Shown: positions 13,898 through 33,399, counted from the stretch's first letter. The stretch: DNA of 64,000 nucleotides from Panorpa germanica (GCA_963678705.1 OY783204.1:28406759-28470758), one strand, 5' to 3'. The notes: generated by a model from the letters alone, not told the origin. Program-made: numbers and translations.

Positions 13898-14601
13898 ATC
13901 ATGACATTTTCAAAACGATAAAAAAAAGCATATTTTCGAAAATGTCTTCTGACGACACAGATAATATATAATTATTTCTATAATTACTACATGATAAAAT
14001 GACATTTGAAGAATACTTTGTGAAGTTTTCATAAATAAATGTCAAGAAATGGGGCATTGACAGCGAATCTCCGCAGTCGTCACAGAAAAAAAGTAACATT
14101 ACTGTGCCACTCATAACTCATCACTGGATTTTCTGAAATCAAAAAACCAAAATGATTTCATTAGTTGATAAGTTTCTGCAGGTAACGCAGTCGAGTTTTT
14201 CCTTTTTCATTGATTTTACAATTTTTTACAGCACTTAAATGTCAAAATACCGATTTTTCATGAACAAAATCAGAAACTTTGTTATTTTAAAATACGTTAA
14301 AATTAAAAAATAAAAAAAAACTCGGTAGCTATACCTCGGTATTTATGTAAAGAAAGAGTGTGCAAGATTTCAAAAGAATCGGTCCAGTAGATTTTGAGCT
14401 AGAGAGGACACAACTCTGAAAAACCTCCAACATTTAAAAGTTTCAAAGTAAGAAGAACCAGAGCAGAGAGGTGAAGATTTAAAACTCTATATCTCCGACA
14501 GTTTTACTCCAATCGATTTCAAATTTTCACACAATAAACTTAATATGTTGTACATTAATATAAATAAATAAAAGAAATGAAAAAATAGTTGAAACCTTAC
14601 A
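13898..14601 (-). mobile_element. about 700-bp inverted-repeat element, copy 1
   Basis: This segment is the reverse complement of 55400-56098 across its whole length, ending GAAACCTTAC on the right. Copy 2 has a perfect terminal repeat GGGGTAAGGT/ACCTTACCCC; here the right end is partly kept and the left end is worn. A roughly 70-codon open frame on the minus strand (13899-14114) is preserved in both copies but matches no domain I know. Confidence 0.75.
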
Positions 14602-14722
14602 TTCAATGCAATCAAATACGACTGTCAAAGTCGAATATGTTAATCAACATGATTGAAAAATTTATTGAGTGTTCTAATCAATTTGCCCTTGGTCTTTCGT
14701 TATAGTAAAGTTCAATTATTTA

Positions 14723-14726
<4 letters not shown>

Positions 14727-14754
<28 letters not shown>

Positions 14755-14800
14755 TACGTGTATATATATATTAGCATAATATATATATACACGTTAGTAT
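14727..14800. repeat. (TA)n microsatellite and palindrome
   Basis: A TA run of about 14 units is followed by an inverted arrangement of TATATATA blocks around ACGTGTATATATATATTAGC, so the whole segment can fold back on itself. This is simple-sequence DNA. Confidence 0.85.
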
Positions 14801-15171
14801 AGGCTCGCTAATTTAATAGTAAATATTTATAAATATAAGAATCCTTAAAGACAGTCGTCTTAATACGTCACAAAGTTAGGAGGATTCGTGTTTATTACTT
14901 TAATTAATAATAATTTTAATAAATAGGATTATTACATGCATAAAATTCTGTTGAAGAAATTTCTGCTTATCTTATCAATAAATAATCCAAAACATCACGG
15001 TGCGGCGCTCAGTTTGGAGCAGAATGTTGGTGTTTGCTTAGCTAATGGATTTGTTAACATCATTCTATGATATAAATAAATTTAGCCGACGGCAATGTAC
15101 TTAACAACGCTGTTTTAATTAATGAAATGCACGCTTCTATAACATGAATATAGTCCCAGGTGGAAAATGTA

Positions 15172-15732
15172 ATGCTCAAATGTACAATTCTTTTTTAATA
15201 ACTCCTTAGATGTTAAGAGATATTAACAATTAAAAAAGTCATTTTGTCTCTTTAATTATTAAAGGGATTCAACGTTGTACACATTTCAAATGCATGTAAC
15301 ATCACAAGCCGTGTGTAAGGTTACCAACCTTACAGCTCATAAATCTCTGCTGTATGTATTTATATATCAAAATATGAAATATTATTTACAGCTATTTCAA
15401 GGAACAATCAAAATCCAATATTATGTCTGCCTTAGTAGGGTTAAATAAAATAAAAACTTATTATTCTTTGACTTGACTTGATTATTTGACTACCAACAGC
15501 TACAAAATATTACCACAGCACTCAACAAATAACTGACGTTAAAATGCATTTCACATCATACAAATATGGCCAACCATTTCTAGCGCTAAAACTACAATTC
15601 AAATTTTTAATTGCTATATCTCCATCAACATTTAGATATTTAATAAAATAGACACGCCAATACACATTTATTAACATCAATTTCAATCAACAATTGAAAA
15701 ATCGACCACTAAAAGTGAGGACACAAGCCCAT
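15172..15732 (+). mobile_element. MITE family 1, 5'-truncated copy
   Basis: Homology to family 1 starts abruptly near CTCAAATGTACAATTC, about 80 bp inside the usual left end. It continues to an intact right end GGACACAAGCCCAT at 15719-15732. The interior is nearly identical to 3653-4272. Confidence 0.85.
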
Positions 15733-15870
15733 TAGCTTGTAGTAAGCTAGTATAAAACTGCCTGTTTTGAGCCATTAAAGTAGAATACATTTTGTTGTCC
15801 ATTCCCAACATTTTTTCCGCATCATTGAGTTCTTGTGTGAGAAAACTTTGCGGATGATGGACAGTCAATG
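15733..15870 (-). other. possible coding remnant beside a MITE
   Basis: On the minus strand about 45 codons read QELNDAEKMLGMDNKMYSTL and onward, an amphipathic, charged sequence unlike the surrounding AT-rich translations. The frame has no ATG at its left edge and runs straight into the family-1 terminus, where it ends. It might be a disrupted exon or a piece of a transposon-associated protein. I recognise no domain. Confidence 0.2.
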
Positions 15871-18356
15871 ATTACAATCGCAACAACACAAGAAGAATTC
15901 TTCAATCTTTACCGCTGTAGTATGTAGAAACCGCTATAGGTGTCAGGTCAATCTGTCCGATAAATCATTTGCAAATCAAACAAATCATTCACTTAGCAAA
16001 CATTTCAAAAAAATAGAGAAAATAAATCGATATTCATCAATAATTTATACATACTACTTTGCAAATTATTTCCTTGGTTTGATAGACAACTAGAAATTAT
16101 TTACATATTTAAGAAGTATGCCAATTTTTTGCATCTTCTATTTTCTTAAAAATATCGTGACCGAGATGTTGAAGGCGTAATCAAATCTAATATAACTTCA
16201 TTTGGTGCTGATGGTGCCATTAAAGATGACATTTAGATTTGCTCTGGTAAGTAACTGCGTTACGATGCCATTAATCTTAAATGCACAACGTTATCCAAAT
16301 AGACTTAATAACGTATTGTAGCAAACATTTTTATTAAAAGGAACATTGAAAGACAGTGGCGGACATAGATAGGTCTTAGGTTTAGACTTAGGTCGTCTGC
16401 ACACGGGTCAACTGATTGCAAACTAGAAGCGCAACGAAGTTTCCAACGAAAACGAAAAACGAGCCGTGTTTTTAACAATAGCATAATAGGTGATTTTATT
16501 GTGTCGTATTATGAGGTATTTGTATGTATGTATTTAAATACTTTTGAAAAGTATATGTGCACATCTCTGTTTAAAAGCATACAACGTAATTTCCTGCGAC
16601 CTAGAAACACAGTCGCTCAAAACCAATTTCAAATCTGTTTAGTTTCATTTGTGCTGTGTCCACAATTTCGCTTATATTCGCTTATATATCAATATAAATA
16701 GATTAGACACAGCGTGGCATTGGAAATACATAAAACACAATTAATTTACAAACCGTACGTTGGAAACCATTGCTTTTACAATCTCATAAAATGTAACGCA
16801 CTCGTTTTGCTTCTTGATTTAGATTTATGTCAAACGATGACATTAACAATCATATCTTGTTTTAAAGGCAATAAAATAATATACAAAATTACATCCATTA
16901 TTTATTTTTTCCGTTAGCTATTTGATTTTCTTTTTTGTTTAAAATACAGCAGAATCCAATATTGTTATCATACAATATATAGTAGCTATAACACTTACTA
17001 TTTTTTATATCAACACAAGCTATTACAAAAGCAATTTATTTTAAATTGAATTACAATGTATGCATTAAAAAAAAATCAGCAAAACCGTTATAGTTATTAT
17101 TTTCCAATACATTTAATTCAAGCAACAAATGTATAGTTGAAATTACGAGAGTTGTGCCGAGTATTTTAAAGATATGATACACTTTTACTATATTACATCA
17201 AATATTATTTACAGGCATCTTGAGCTACACATTAAGTATTGATATATTATGAATCTAGTAAACATAAATTGATTATTAATATTATGTTTGGAAATTTACA
17301 TATATGTTTACAATCAGGTTAGAAATCAATCAAAACTCAATACAGCAACGAACGACCTAATAAAAGTGACATCTAACCAAAAGTTAAAAAGGAAACAAAA
17401 CAAAAAATAAATAAAAGTGGAAAAGTGGTTTAGTTTAGCCTATAGCTAGCGGGCTGTGAGAATTAATTAATATTGAATTGAGAAATCGATCAACGTTGTT
17501 TCTTATATTGAATTAATATCTTGCACTTATATTTATATTTTTATATAAGTTTTTATCAAACATTTCTTTATTGTTAATTTCTAATATTAAAAGCAAATCA
17601 ATTATTGATATTAACAAAGGTATATCCGGTATAAAAAGGATGTAATAACAGCACCACTTAAAATAATTAAATTTCTACATGTGATTTCTTAAACGCGGAA
17701 GATATCAATATTTGTAATAGATCCGCTAAAAGTTGATCAACTCTTTTGACACAGGGATCTCTATAGTTTTGATTCAACTTTTATCGATCAATTCACATCA
17801 GTTATATAATATTATACGTGAGAACGTATCCCCAGACCTACGTCGTTTTAGCAAAACTGCAATTTTAGAATATATGTATATATATTTAAAATTACCGCTC
17901 TTTTTGAAACATCAGTTCTATTGTTCACCACCATATGGCGTCTCTGACGCCAATTATATTATAAGTATTAAGGATCGGATGTAGAAATATTTAAATTGCG
18001 AATTTTATTTATATATTTTATTCTCGACATGTGAATATCGCGACTTGGTGGCGTCAGACCGCGAATGAACTCATGAAGAAGAGCTCTACCATGTTTGTAG
18101 TACACTCCAAGACATCATCCGAATGCGTATAAAACTGTCAAGAAAATAGCTTATAAATAAGGAGTGTAGTTCAATTACAACTGAGTTTTAAGAGAACAAA
18201 GACTGAGATAAATAAACCATACAATGTTTAGAATGTGAGGGTACTGAACAGGCAATTTGTATAATAATAAATAAAACTAAACAATGGACCCTAAAAATTA
18301 TAGGGTTTATAATAGTAGTATACAGGGTTTATCAAAATGGTATAGCAGATCTTTGG
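15871..18356. other. gene-free AT-rich stretch
   Basis: No gene was recognised. Short open frames near 16501-16917 and 17733-17984 start at non-ATG codons and have no domain signature. A purine-rich patch occurs near 17390-17430. Confidence 0.5.
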
Positions 18357-18638
18357 AATTGGAAAAATTGAAATTTAACTAGAAAATATAGCAATATTAT
18401 TTTCAAAAGTTATTTTTGCGGTTCCAACTCATTAAAAGTCAGTGGAAGAAAGATTAAAATGTAGATACGTTATTCATCTAACTAATTGCAGCTTTAGATT
18501 TTGATTCGCGTTTATAGTTACTTACATAAAATAATTTAAACATAAAAAAACATGTTTTTTTTGATAATTTTTAACCTGCTGTATAGTATCGCCATCTATA
18601 TTTCGCGAGATAAAATGGCCAAGTAACGTTTCACCTTA
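18357..18638 (-). mobile_element. foldback element family 3, reverse copy
   Basis: This is the reverse complement of 10000-10256 with about 25 extra bases in the middle. It ends in AAGTAACGTTTCACCTT, the family-3 terminus. Only one terminal repeat is present. Confidence 0.75.
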
Positions 18639-19629
18639 AAACAAAGATGTCTTATGTCCTGGAATAGATGGAATTCTGCCGCATTTAAAATGTCCCGCAC
18701 AAGGTATTTGCATAAAGGCTGTAATTCTAAAATTTATGGCACTCTTAAAAAAAAAAACGGTTTAAACACACTAACATAAATTGTAAATTCTAATTCTCAT
18801 TGCTGAACTGAAATTTAATATGCTCATATTTTGAAGTACCCTGTATACAAAAAACATTATTTTAAACAACGCTTGCATCCTGGCACACCCTGTCTGCAAA
18901 GGACATTCCTTTTAAATTATTTGTCCTTATGTAAAAACCAACATAAATTTTCTTTTATTTTATTTCGTCCAAAGAACATTTTAAGTGCAACAGTTATATT
19001 TATATGTTTAGAAGAAGAAGATATAAAGTGAACAAAGATTACCATCGGGTTAAAAAGTGAGGTTAAAACCCAAGGTCAAAGGTGCAGTGAACGATGAATC
19101 ATGTCAGTATGTTCAAATATTTATATATAAATGTAAACAGGAGCGTCCGAAGGATGGGGTAAACGGAACACAGACATTTTAATAGACGCGGCAAAAACTT
19201 AAAACTGCCGCCCTGTTAAACACTAGAAAATAGAATAGATTTTACTACAATGCGTCAGAGAAATGATTCTCGTATTATGGTTTTGCTATAACGCGATTTC
19301 GTATAATACGTAAGTTATTAACCGCGTTATAGTAGAGTCTATGATTTTACTTAAAATATCAACTAGGGTAAAGAAATTATTGTAAATAAATATAATTAAT
19401 ATTATTTTAATCGAATTAAAAACAAAATTGAGTGGAAATTTGAACAATATTTTGAAGTATCTATATTTATTTGTTATTATTGCTTTGTGCGCATGACTAA
19501 TTAATTTTCTGCGTATCACTTTATTATTATTAATACCAACACGTTTTTCTTTGTAATAAGTGTAACCTTTTGAAGTAGGTTTACAAATTTAAAGGTTAAG
19601 CAAATTCGTAGAGATTGAATTTGCTTATG
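18639..19629. other. gene-free stretch
   Basis: No gene is supported. Short sequences resembling transposon ends (ACCCTGTATACAAAA near 18839 and ACACCCTGTCTGC near 18885) occur, but no element could be delimited. Confidence 0.45.
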
Positions 19630-19965
19630 CAGCTATTAGACGCATGCGCGTCATTTTACATGGTTATCGGGTGCGCTTGCGTCACGTCAAATAAATGTAC
19701 GCATCGGACTATACAGGTATAACAAAAGAGTGAGCAAGTGGCTGAATACTACGATAAAGGCAAAGAGAGAGATAGCTGCCGAGTGTCCTCTGTGCCTCTT
19801 TCTAGACGAGGACTGCGTCTGCTTGCTTGATTACCCTCTACCTCACCAACAATCAGCCAAGCCAGCAGCAGCCGTTCTTCTCTCTTTTCCTTTATCGCTT
19901 CCTTTTACACGCACCCTCCGTACCCTCCGCGCACTCTATTCTTATATACTGCTCTCACATTAAAT
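19630..19965 (+). promoter_or_regulatory. candidate promoter / 5' non-coding exon region
   Basis: This block is clearly richer in G, C and CpG than its surroundings. It contains CGCATGCGCG at 19641-19650, close to the palindromic site of NRF-1/Ewg-type activators, and a CGTCACGTCA segment. A donor-like CAG|GTATAA follows at 19714. The next downstream gene is SH2D4, whose start codon lies just after a splice acceptor at 23820, so a spliced 5' leader is expected upstream. The link between the two is inference. Confidence 0.35.
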
Positions 19966-20689
19966 ATTTGTTGCACTACTATATCTATCCTTTTCTGACT
20001 TTGTGAAACACACGTGTCAATAAAACGTGCGTATACCATTCTACTGTGAGATCGTTATAGGTGGTCTACTGCATTTGAAACAGAAATCACTTTCATAATA
20101 TATACAATAATTAATATGCAACTAACACATGTTTATATTTCAAGTAAAATTTCTAAGAAAACTTTTTATATAAGGAAAAAAACACTTATAATTTGTTCAG
20201 CTATTTAGCTCTTGACAAAAACAAACAACAGTACGCCTAATGAACTCATATATCTAACGAATGGCCTACTTTAAAATTGAGAAAATAAATGACTGATAAT
20301 TATTGATAAGTACACTAACTATTAGTCTGCTAACTTCACTACAGTCTGTCCACACTAATGATTTAATTATACTTGCAATGGTATCAGTAGTTATTACGCT
20401 AGAGGCTAATGGACATACTGCCACGCTTTTATTCTTGTTTAGAAAAATATAGCCTATTAAAATATTAATGAATGTGGAGAAATAATAATTTGCAAAACTT
20501 TTACTAGTCGTACTGTAAATTACATGGATGGTAGTACATGGATTATTACAAATAATTGAAAAGTTGATTTGAAAATCGATGCATCGGCCATGACATAGTG
20601 AATTTTCTAATAAGTTAACCATATTTATAGGCGTTATAACTGTAACGGTCGTTTTTTTTTATTCCTGATTGAAGTACAGGTTACTATAT
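19966..20689. other. gene-free stretch
   Basis: A 118-codon minus-strand frame (20266-20622) has no recognisable domain and no splice context that persuades me. Nothing else was seen. Confidence 0.45.
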
Positions 20690-20835
20690 GTATTTTGACG
20701 TATCCATTTACTTAAATAATCAAAAGTTGACGGAGATATATCGGTTTTTAATTTGAATTTCAGTTTTACCGCTTGTTTTAGTTCTGCGAATGATGTCAAT
20801 CGAGATTATATTTCTTTTTCGCAACAAGCATGGGT
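20690..20835 (-). repeat. fragment related to MITE family 1
   Basis: The segment (AAGTTGACGGAGATATATCG and onward to CGAGATTATATTTC) matches the interior of the diverged family-1 copy at 63043-63443. No terminal repeats are visible. Confidence 0.5.
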
Positions 20836-21189
20836 GAAAAATGACTATTAGACTTGTTAATATATTTTCACCAATAATGAATCTGTTTATTTAATATTTT
20901 AAGTCAATGTTGAAAAGACATTAGATTCCATTTAGAATATTTCTATTCAAGTACGACGTAAAACGTTACTTGACGTTACAGACTACAGCTTGTTAAACGA
21001 GCAATGCTATCTTCAGCTGTCATCTGTTTAATTTTATAACAAACGATAACTGAATCCCTTATATATAATATAACTTTTTTTTTTATTATATTAAATGTGT
21101 GCCTTTCGGCTTTACAATCTACATTATTATATTTCTTAATGCATTAAAAGTTAAAACTAAACTTAAACTATTCTAGACTATTACTACTT

Positions 21190-21645
21190 CGAATAGTACT
21201 TTCTGTTTCTTCTTTTCTTGATCCTCTCTCTTCATGTCCCCTACTCCTCCTTTATTCACACCGTTTCCTGCTTCTCCTTCCTTATTGCCTGTATCTTCAT
21301 CTATCACCTCTTGCCTTTCTTGTCTCCTATCGACAAACCCTCTATTATCTTTTCACTATTCTTCCTGCCTTCTCTCTTCGTTTTCACTTCTCCACTTATG
21401 TCTATTACAGGCATAAACGCTCTATCTTTACTATTTCCTCTTGACTCTCTTACTTTACTATTTCTTCTTGACTCTCTTCCTTTACTATTTTATTATTGTC
21501 TCTATCTCCGTCATTCACCTCTTGTCCTTATCTCCTTTCCGCAAATCCTCTATTTTTCTGGACTTAAGTTTAACTGTTTCCTCGCTACTCTTTCTTTCTT
21601 CTGCTTCCCTTCACTGCCTCTTTTAGTACTTCCTTTCTCTTCATG
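21190..21645 (+). repeat. polypyrimidine tract with 27-bp tandem units
   Basis: The plus strand is dominated by C and T for about 450 bases. Inside it, two 27-bp units at 21427-21453 and 21454-21480 (each starting TTTACTATTTC or close) are followed by a partial third. The tract generates long, low-complexity, Leu/Ser/Phe-rich open frames that I do not regard as genes. Confidence 0.7.
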
Positions 21646-23820
21646 TTCCTTATGCAACCCTGCTACGAGCTTATTTATTGTCCTGTTTTTTCTTTCCATA
21701 ATATGACTTGTTCACTTATTAAAAAGTCTGGTTTAAAGAGACAAATATTACGTCATAGTATCATAATGATTCTGTATCATGTACTAGACTCGTATACCTG
21801 CATACAGAACGGTAAATTCATAAACAATAATAAAGTCCATAGACTACAATTAAACAGCGTTATTAGCACAAAATTTTCAGGTTCATTTCATGTAACAGTT
21901 GGTTTATAACACAACTAGTTTTATTGTGATCATATTCTTTCTAACACACTTTTAAAAGTATGTTATTATAATAGTGAATCGAGCGCAGAGAAATGGAAGA
22001 CAACGTAAATTTTAATCTCTAACGAAATTCAGATTTACTTCATTGTTTTGAAAATTAAAAAAGTAGCTTCACTAAAACCACTGTAACTAGTAAACAAATG
22101 GTCGGAATATCATGAAACTTAAAACCATATCATTTGAAGTTACTGTGTTCTTTCTTTTGTGATTTGCGCGAGTGTCAGATAATTTTTTTTTAATTATTTG
22201 ATTGAATATAAATTATTTACTTGAGATTTTACGTTTGCTAGATGTTTCAAACGATCGCGGCCGTTACATTGATATGGCTGGTTTTAAGTTTTTGTCTTTG
22301 GAACTGCAGAAGGTCGTTTTACGTATACAAAAGGTATACTCAGTATATTTATATACGGTTTAACTTTCACACTGGTTATTAAGAATGTATATAATTATAT
22401 GACTTAATAATTATTTGCAGAATGGATTTAGTGTATATTTTAAGACCATTATTGTCTACAAACTCAAGGCTAAAACGTGGTATATACATATGATATGTTT
22501 CTTACCCAGGGGCTGTCAACTTGTACAAGGAAATGTAAGATTATTGTACCAATTGAAATGTTTTAACGTCTACCATATAAAATTTTTAATATATGAGGTT
22601 GGAAATTTATAATAATGGCACCTAAAGAGTCCAATTATTGCTAAAAATATGTCGCATTTAATAATTCGTAATATTTTAGAAGATATTACCATTTTTATCC
22701 TATTAACAATTAAAATTTCTTCCACCAGAGTATCAAAAATATACTTACAGATAAAGTTATGAACAAAGATAAATAAAATTATTTAGATTTAGCTTTTATC
22801 AAAAAATTAAGCGGTAAAACAGAAATTGAAATTTTAAGTAGGTAAAATTCTGTGAGATTTTGAATATTTAAAAAACTAAGTTAAAAAAAAATCGAGAATA
22901 TTAATGTTTTGTAATACATTGGAGAACATAATCATATTCAGATGCTATAACAAGAACGACAGGGTCCTTATAAGTACAATAAATATTACTTATTTACAAA
23001 AATCAGAACATATCAAGAAATAGACTTAACCAGATTGAATTCTGAGCCATTCAAATCGGTCTTAAAAGAAATACTTAAAAAAAAGTCTAATTTTTTTGAA
23101 AAGTGAGAAGAACTTTTTGTAGCAAGATGTATACTTATTTTATATCGTATTAATTTCTATAATGACTATAATAAAGTAAATAACATGCTATTATAATAAA
23201 GGTTGGTCATTCAGTTGTGCGACATGCTATGTTCTCTCTCAGCTACGTCTATTTTTTGTCAACGTTAGGTTTTTGACATTCAGTACAAGTCGTTGTCGAT
23301 TTAGCAAATATCGTTGGCGTATGGTAATTTTATACGTTACAATGATGTCATTGATTTGTTTCAACGATTTATTTTATTATTTTTTGAATAAATTTATATC
23401 ATGTTAAATAATTCTTTTTATATCATTCCGGTTTGAGATTTAAATTGAGGCAGTTTTAACGATAATATTTTGAATAACAGAACCACTCTTACTTTTAGGT
23501 CATTTACACGATCAGGTCAGATGAATTGTCCGTTTATCGTATATGTAGACACTGAAATCTGAATCTGAAAGTCTAAAATCGCTTAAAAAGACCTTTTAAT
23601 CAATTTTCAGTAAATCATTAATTTTGTTTCTGTTCATTTTATTTTTATACCTAATTTATTTTAGCAATTATTATATTAAAATCAATAATCTTATGTCATA
23701 GCAACCAATGCGAAATACAAACAATTCATAATTTACGACCAAAATAGAAATGGGGTAAATATCAACCCCATTAGTTGACAAAATTAAGAATTTAAAAACA
23801 TATATACATTTCTCTTTCAG
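21646..23820. other. region upstream of SH2D4, no coding exon seen
   Basis: No coding exon was recognised. The last bases, CATTTCTCTTTCAG at 23807-23820, form a strong splice acceptor, so part of this stretch is expected to be intron between a non-coding 5' exon and the first coding exon of SH2D4. Confidence 0.5.
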
Positions 23821-23837
23821 ATCAAGAGCAAAATTAA

Positions 23838-26200
<2,363 letters not shown>

Positions 26201-26742
26201 ACAAAAAATATTTATTAATTTTAAAACGCCTACAATAATTTTAGTTACTTTAAAAATATATTATTCGTATTTTATTATCAATTATTATTATCTTAATTTT
26301 AATTCTACGTTTTAGTAGCTTTATCAAAATGGATTTGAACTCACCAAATTTTAACTCACTTTCTGAATAACAAAAGGAATTTCTTAATTAGATTTCAATT
26401 TATACAAATATATACAGAAGTAAATTAAAGAACAAAGTTTATTGCATTTAATATTTTTAACTGAACAAATGATGTAACAATGTATGCATACGTCAAAGGG
26501 GTTTTATCCAAGTTTACTTAGTTTATAGGTAATTAAAAATAATGATGAACCAGATGAAATATGTAGATCTAAACTAAACTGTTTACAATTAATTTAAATA
26601 TTTCTTTTTAAGTCATCAACTGCTCTATAGAACCAAACTGGTTTGAGCCTTAGATTAAAATATATTTACCTATAACTATAATAATTGTTAAATATCGAAT
26701 GTATACTTATAGAAACGATTATAACAATTAATTAATTCATAT
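26201..26742. other. tail-to-tail intergenic region
   Basis: The stretch lies between the SH2D4 stop and the outermost alternative stop of the CDKL2-like gene. It should contain both 3' untranslated regions. An AATAAA on the plus strand occurs only further on, at about 26806, inside the opposite gene. Nothing else was recognised. Confidence 0.55.
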
Positions 26743-26802
26743 CTAATAATTTGAGCTTTTGGATGTGTCTTGAGCAACCTTCTCTTTTCTCCAGTTGTCT
26801 TT
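26743..26802 (-). CDS. CDKL2-like gene, alternative terminal exon C
   Basis: A good polypyrimidine acceptor (CTTACTTTTTTATTCAG) is followed in phase 0 by 19 residues (KDNWRKEKVAQDTSKSSNY) and TAG. It is compatible with the donor of exon 29470-29564, like exons A and B. The residues are polar and charged. This is inferred from splice signals and phase alone. Confidence 0.4.
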   Translation of the reverse strand, partial: KDNWRKEKVAQDTSKSSNY

Positions 26803-27135
26803 CTGAATAAAAAAGTAAGACAAAACTTTGTATTGACTTGAAGAACAAAGATTAATTTTGTGTTTAGTGCAACAACGACTTATATAATAATAATAAATAT
26901 ACTAATCTCATTTATCTTTTTACAAATAAAATTTATTTATCAAATTAGTCATAGAGATAAGTTTTAATTACAATTATAATAAATAATATTCATCATAAAC
27001 AAAATATTGTTATAAGTAAATTTTTATTTAATATTTACAAATAAAAACTATATACAAATCTCTTATTTTTTATTGACTTTAAAATTTTTCAAAATAAATA
27101 TTGAATACATATATTTTTTTTTTTTTGTAAGATAG

Positions 27136-27207
27136 CTATTTTCGATGATCTTGAAATGTAGAATTTGAATATAGATCACGTTTCCGTTTCCGACCAAAGA
27201 CATCTCT
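27136..27207 (-). CDS. CDKL2-like gene, alternative terminal exon B
   Basis: After the acceptor TTTTTATTAG, 23 residues (RDVFGRKRKRDLYSNSTFQ and on) are read in phase 0 and then TAG. The phase fits the donor of exon 29470-29564. The KRKR cluster could act as a nuclear localisation signal. Exon A (28373-28486) would have to be skipped. This is inferred only from splice signals and phase. Confidence 0.4.
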   Translation of the reverse strand, partial: RDVFGRKRKRDLYSNSTFQDHRK

Positions 27208-28372
27208 CTAATAAAAATAATATTATTATTTATCACATCAATTATTAAATAACAATTAGTGAAATTATTAAAAAAGTTATAATAGTTATTTCAAGTTATG
27301 TGAAAGTAAATAGAAGTTTTAAATTTATTTTGAACAACGTAAAAACTCACAAACATTATATTAGTAATGTATTTAAAAGTTCATGTGAGATATTTTAAAA
27401 TTTTTTAAGGTTAAGTTTTTGAATATAAGTCAATAGTTTTAAATATTTATTTGTGTTTAGTTGATTCAGTTATCTTACAAAATATTTAAGAGGATCGTTT
27501 CATTTTATAGATTGTGAATAGAGAATTCAAAAAAGAATGTAATACAATTTGTACGTGAGAAAAGAAATTTACTAATAAGATTTTTTTAAAATCATTCGGT
27601 AATTTGATTGATAAATGTCAAATTTAGGCTTGTCTGTTTTTAAAATGCTGAGTTTTGATTGATATTAATAACAAAAGGTTTTGTACAGTTTCTAATTTAT
27701 TTTAAATCTAATTCATAAAAGTCTAATTAAAAACATTCGAAAGTTATAATTCTTGATTGATTCCTAACAATGAGACGACTCTCTTATAATTAATAAAAGA
27801 AGTGGATAAAAATCAGTGTGAAAAGTGTATTAGTTTTACAAATTTACAACACGTATTCGGATTATAAAAAACACATTGTATAAGTTATAATATAAATAAG
27901 TTTGTTTTAAAAACGAATGTAATTTAGTGGTTATGAGAAACCTACGAAGGTTATGCCACAGTAACAAAATTGGATTTGACATAATGTAAAAGCTACGGCA
28001 TTATAATTTTCCTGTAAGTACACTATATTTTTTATAACTTTTATAGATATTAACTAAAAAAGATTTTGTTTCATTTTATCTAGAAAAATACATATTTAAA
28101 TATTTTGCTTATTATCTAATAATATCAATAAATACAGAAATTAAAATATACAATTAATAATCACTATATGAAAATATGATTTACATTTTAAATATGTATT
28201 TGTGTTTTCTTATAAATACAATGTTTACAAATTTTAAAATTATAACGTTCCCAAATATCTATGTCAAATGAAAATTCAAATTTAAATCCAGATTCCTTTA
28301 CAAAATAAAAAATAAAAGTGCTGCGGGCAATTTGATTTGATAAGAAAACACATACACAAAGGATAATAATAT
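27208..28372 (-). other. CDKL2-like gene 3' region between alternative exons A and B
   Basis: AT-rich DNA without a recognised element. For the form ending in exon A it is 3' untranslated or flanking sequence. For forms using B or C it would be intron. Confidence 0.4.
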
Positions 28373-32555
<4,183 letters not shown>

Positions 32556-32639
32556 TTACTCTCAAATCCAAAATGAGGTTTCCAACCATGACTTTTTCGT
32601 CACGTGACTTAAGTAATTAGTATTAGTAATTTGGACAAT

Positions 32640-33040
32640 TAAAAGATATGGGATTTAAAGAGAGAAGTACCAAGCACACGCTTGTGATCCGGGTTACGAA
32701 GGACCATTAAAATCCCAAACAAAATTTACATTTTTTTCTAAACTACCAAATTTGGTTATGTGCAATTTTAATTACGTACAAGTTTGCAAATAAATTAACC
32801 GACATAAAAGTTAATAGTTAATTTGGATAGTTAAAAGAGATGGGAATTTATTTTCAACTCTCAGTAGCGGCGGATTCAGAGAGAAGTACCAAGCACACGC
32901 CTGTGATCCGGCTTTCGAAGGACCATAAAAATCCCAAACTAAATTTACATTTTTTTCTAAAGAACCAAATTTGATTATGTGCAATTTTAATTACGTATAA
33001 GTTTTTAAACGATGTACACAACAAGATGAATGATTTTTTA
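32640..33040. repeat. tandem duplication upstream of the CDKL2-like gene
   Basis: The sequence beginning AGAGAGAAGTACCAAGCACA occurs at about 32660 and again at about 32878. Each copy continues through a GATCCGG segment and a TTTACATTTTTTTCTAAA segment with similar spacing. The two units are about 218 bp apart and moderately diverged. A shorter similarity occurs near 7785-7860. Confidence 0.7.
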
Positions 33041-33399
33041 AGGGGGTGTCGCAACATTTTTTTCTATGCCTGTTATCTAAACCGAAATAAATCCCCGCAG
33101 TCCCTCAGGGTGACATATTCCCTTAAAGTAATGCTTGTTACCTTAGTGGCTATGTAAAGATAAATAATAAATGAATTGACGGAAACCAAAATGACAATAT
33201 ATATATCCTACATAACCATCATTCCTTGACAAAATTGAATGACAAGTGACCTAAAAATCAACCATTATATATTTTCTTGATTTATACTTTCAAACTAACT
33301 GAAGCTCCCTTGTACGCTGACAGTATAGTACACAAAACAAGCATAAGGCAAAATCAGAAGTCAACGTAAAGTATAATATGATATAATATAATATATATA

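Noticed and set aside
13899..14114. Independent small gene
   Set aside because: The same frame recurs in the inverted copy at 55.9 kb inside a terminal-repeat element, so it is element sequence rather than a host gene.
20266..20622. 118-codon minus-strand frame
   Set aside because: AT-driven composition, no domain and no homologue recognised. Chance frames of this size are expected across a window this long.
21427..21491. CRISPR-like array
   Set aside because: The two 27-bp units are directly abutting with no spacers, and the window is eukaryotic.
21218..21706. 162-codon open frame rich in Leu, Ser and Phe
   Set aside because: It is a by-product of the polypyrimidine tract: all three plus frames are open over parts of it, the composition is low complexity, and there is no ATG context or domain.
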